The notes beneath the pieces were generated by a model, which saw only the letters and a program-made list of their open reading frames with translations, was not told where the DNA came from and did no database searches. Position numbers and translations under genes: made by a program. Shown piece after piece: positions 4,206 through 5,118 of a stretch of 5,118 nt of DNA. This stretch comes from Phycisphaerae bacterium (GTDB lineage: Bacteria > Planctomycetota > Phycisphaerae > Sedimentisphaerales > SG8-4), in the NCBI GenBank assembly GCA_030603035.1, contig JAUVYQ010000169.1, forward strand, positions 1 through 5,118. The letters are read 5' to 3'. Numbering within the stretch: the stretch's first letter is position 1; every line of letters starts with the position of its first letter.

Positions 4206-5015
4206 TCAGCCTCCAATCTCGTTCATAAGCCGGTTCCTGCAGGAGCTTCCGTTTTCCGGTTTTTCCGCTACCGCTTCGAGTATCGAGCCGCCAATGTCGT
4301 CAAAGTCCACTTTTATCTCATTATCAGAGAAAAGACACGGCTTGAGAAACCCATCAGCGGTCAGTCTGAGCCGATTACACTGGCTGCATTTAGGCGGCCG
4401 CTCCGTTCTGAACCGCCTGCTCAAATCAGACCTGTCATAAAGTGAAAACTGCATAATCTTTTGAAGCCGCAGCCCCCTTTGCTCACAAAAGGTCTTCATC
4501 CTTTCGACATCCTCTTCAGTGGTATCGTCGAGAATGACCATATTAATCTTTATCGGCGTAAGCTCTGCTTTGACAGCCGCATCGACGCCTGCAAGGGCCT
4601 GACACAAATCCCCGCCGCGGGTAATCCGCTGATACCTGTCCGCATCGAGTGAATCTATCGAGATGTTCACACGTGCCAGTCCGCTTCGCTTCAGTTTCGC
4701 CGCCTTTTCTGCAAGCAGGGAGCCGTTCGTGGTCATACAGACCTCGTCGATACCGTCAATAGCTGCGAGCTTTGCCACTAATTGTTCAACGTTCTTTCGC
4801 ACTAACGGCTCTCCGCCGGTTAGCCGAACTTTTGTTATACCCATTTTCGCAGCGGCTTTGGTCAGCGACTCTATCTGCTCGTAAGAAAGAATTTCACTGT
4901 GGCTTTTATACACAAAAGGTGCTTCCGGCATGCAATACACGCAGCGGTGATTACAGCGGTCCGTTACGGATATTCGCAGGTAATCTATTCTTCGATTAAA
5001 TCTGTCTGACAGCAA
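4206..5015 (-). CDS. moaA: GTP 3',8-cyclase MoaA (radical SAM), compact form
   Basis: MoaA is the radical SAM enzyme for the first step of molybdenum cofactor synthesis, converting GTP to 3',8-cyclo-GTP. The N-terminal [4Fe-4S] motif is C21, C25, C28 (CNHRCVYC), followed by GGEP (67-70). The C-terminal substrate-side cluster motif is C210, C213, C227 (CX2CX13C, CSQCNRLRLTADG), and the protein ends in the conserved double glycine (NEIGG). R14 and the RLR at 215-217 match GTP-contacting arginines of characterised MoaA. Start choice is TTG at 5015: it places LSDRFNRRIDYLRISVTDRC at the usual N-terminus and has GGAGG 9 nt upstream. A longer frame from TTG 5114 would add 33 residues that merely overlap moeA. 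The result is 269 residues, short of the usual 320-330. The deficit is mainly about 45-50 residues between IMQFSLYD and the C-terminal cluster motif. All catalytic elements remain, so it is probably functional. Confidence 0.93.
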   Translation of the reverse strand: MLSDRFNRRIDYLRISVTDRCNHRCVYCMPEAPFVYKSHSEILSYEQIESLTKAAAKMGITKVRLTGGEPLVRKNVEQLVAKLAAIDGIDEVCMTTNGSLLAEKAAKLKRSGLARVNISIDSLDADRYQRITRGGDLCQALAGVDAAVKAELTPIKINMVILDDTTEEDVERMKTFCEQRGLRLQKIMQFSLYDRSDLSRRFRTERPPKCSQCNRLRLTADGFLKPCLFSDNEIKVDFDDIGGSILEAVAEKPENGSSCRNRLMNEIGG

Positions 5016-5118
5016 CGGCAGCTCCCTCCCTGACTTCTGCTGCGCCGGCGGGTATGCAAAGCAGGCCGTCAGCTTCGCACAGCGCGTTAATATGCGCAGA
5101 GCCATGATACTCAATCTT
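4996..5118 (-). CDS. moeA: Molybdopterin molybdenumtransferase MoeA, C-terminal fragment (runs off the right edge)
   Basis: A frame open from the right edge to a TAA at 4996-4998 encodes 40 residues with YHGSAHINALCEADGLLCIP (residues 4-23 of the fragment) and the ending AVAVRQI. This is the typical C-terminal domain of MoeA, with the G-S-x-H/D-x-x-x-L-x-x-ADG pattern and a proline-glycine turn before the last strand. MoeA inserts molybdate (or tungstate) into adenylylated molybdopterin made by MogA. The gene overlaps the chosen moaA start by 20 bp, supporting co-translation. Only domain IV is visible, so nothing can be said about its active site or about a fused C-terminal substrate-binding domain, which clearly does not follow here. 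Confidence 0.88.
   Translation of the reverse strand, partial: KIEYHGSAHINALCEADGLLCIPAGAAEVREGAAVAVRQI
5025..5029 (-). promoter_or_regulatory. moaA: Ribosome binding site that fixes the moaA start
   Basis: GGAGG lies inside the end of moeA, 9 nt before the TTG at 5015. It supports starting moaA there rather than at the TTG at 5114, which lies well inside moeA coding sequence. Confidence 0.6.

Noticed and set aside
1..5118. tRNA, rRNA or insertion sequence
   Set aside because: No cloverleaf, rRNA-like stretch, transposase frame or terminal inverted repeats were seen; coding sequence fills nearly all of the window.

Overview
All genes in this window lie on the minus strand, so the biological reading order runs from high to low coordinates. 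The sequence suggests an anaerobic bacterium of intermediate GC content. Evidence is a CooC-type nickel ATPase, a 16-cysteine polyferredoxin and a thioredoxin-fold [2Fe-2S] protein next to molybdenum/tungsten cofactor genes. Short tandem repeats and GC-rich palindromes between and within genes resemble what I recall from Planctomycetota (Phycisphaerae-like) and some deltaproteobacterial genomes. That lineage guess is weak.

Right part (5118 to 2097): a compact molybdopterin operon. It begins with the last 40 codons of moeA, which continues off the right edge. Then come an unusually short moaA, moaC, a stand-alone MOSC-domain protein, a mogA/moaB-type adenylyltransferase, and a protein I recognise as DUF3786. 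Overlaps or short gaps (moeA/moaA 20 bp, moaC/MOSC 26 bp, MOSC/mogA 8 bp) indicate one transcript. moaD, moaE and the molybdate or tungstate transporter are not in the window.

Middle (2096 to 1750): a 347-bp intergenic region. It holds a REP-like palindrome, three degenerate 37-bp direct repeats that each carry a -35-like box, a good sigma-70-type promoter at the last repeat, and a leader with a small hairpin. It separates the cofactor operon from a second transcription unit.

Left part (1749 to 1): a CooC-like MinD-family ATPase, a polyferredoxin with four [4Fe-4S] motifs, a 90-residue [2Fe-2S] protein, and the first 23 codons of an unrecognised gene that runs off the left edge. This looks like an electron-transfer and metal-insertion module. 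The catalytic enzyme it serves is not visible and may be encoded at or beyond the left edge.

Together the two units form a metallo-redox locus: pterin cofactor synthesis, sorting of Mo/W sulfur carriers, ATP-driven metal insertion and an Fe-S electron relay. The open questions are the role of DUF3786, the target of the CooC-like ATPase, the identity of the truncated gene at position 70, and the origin of the repeats.
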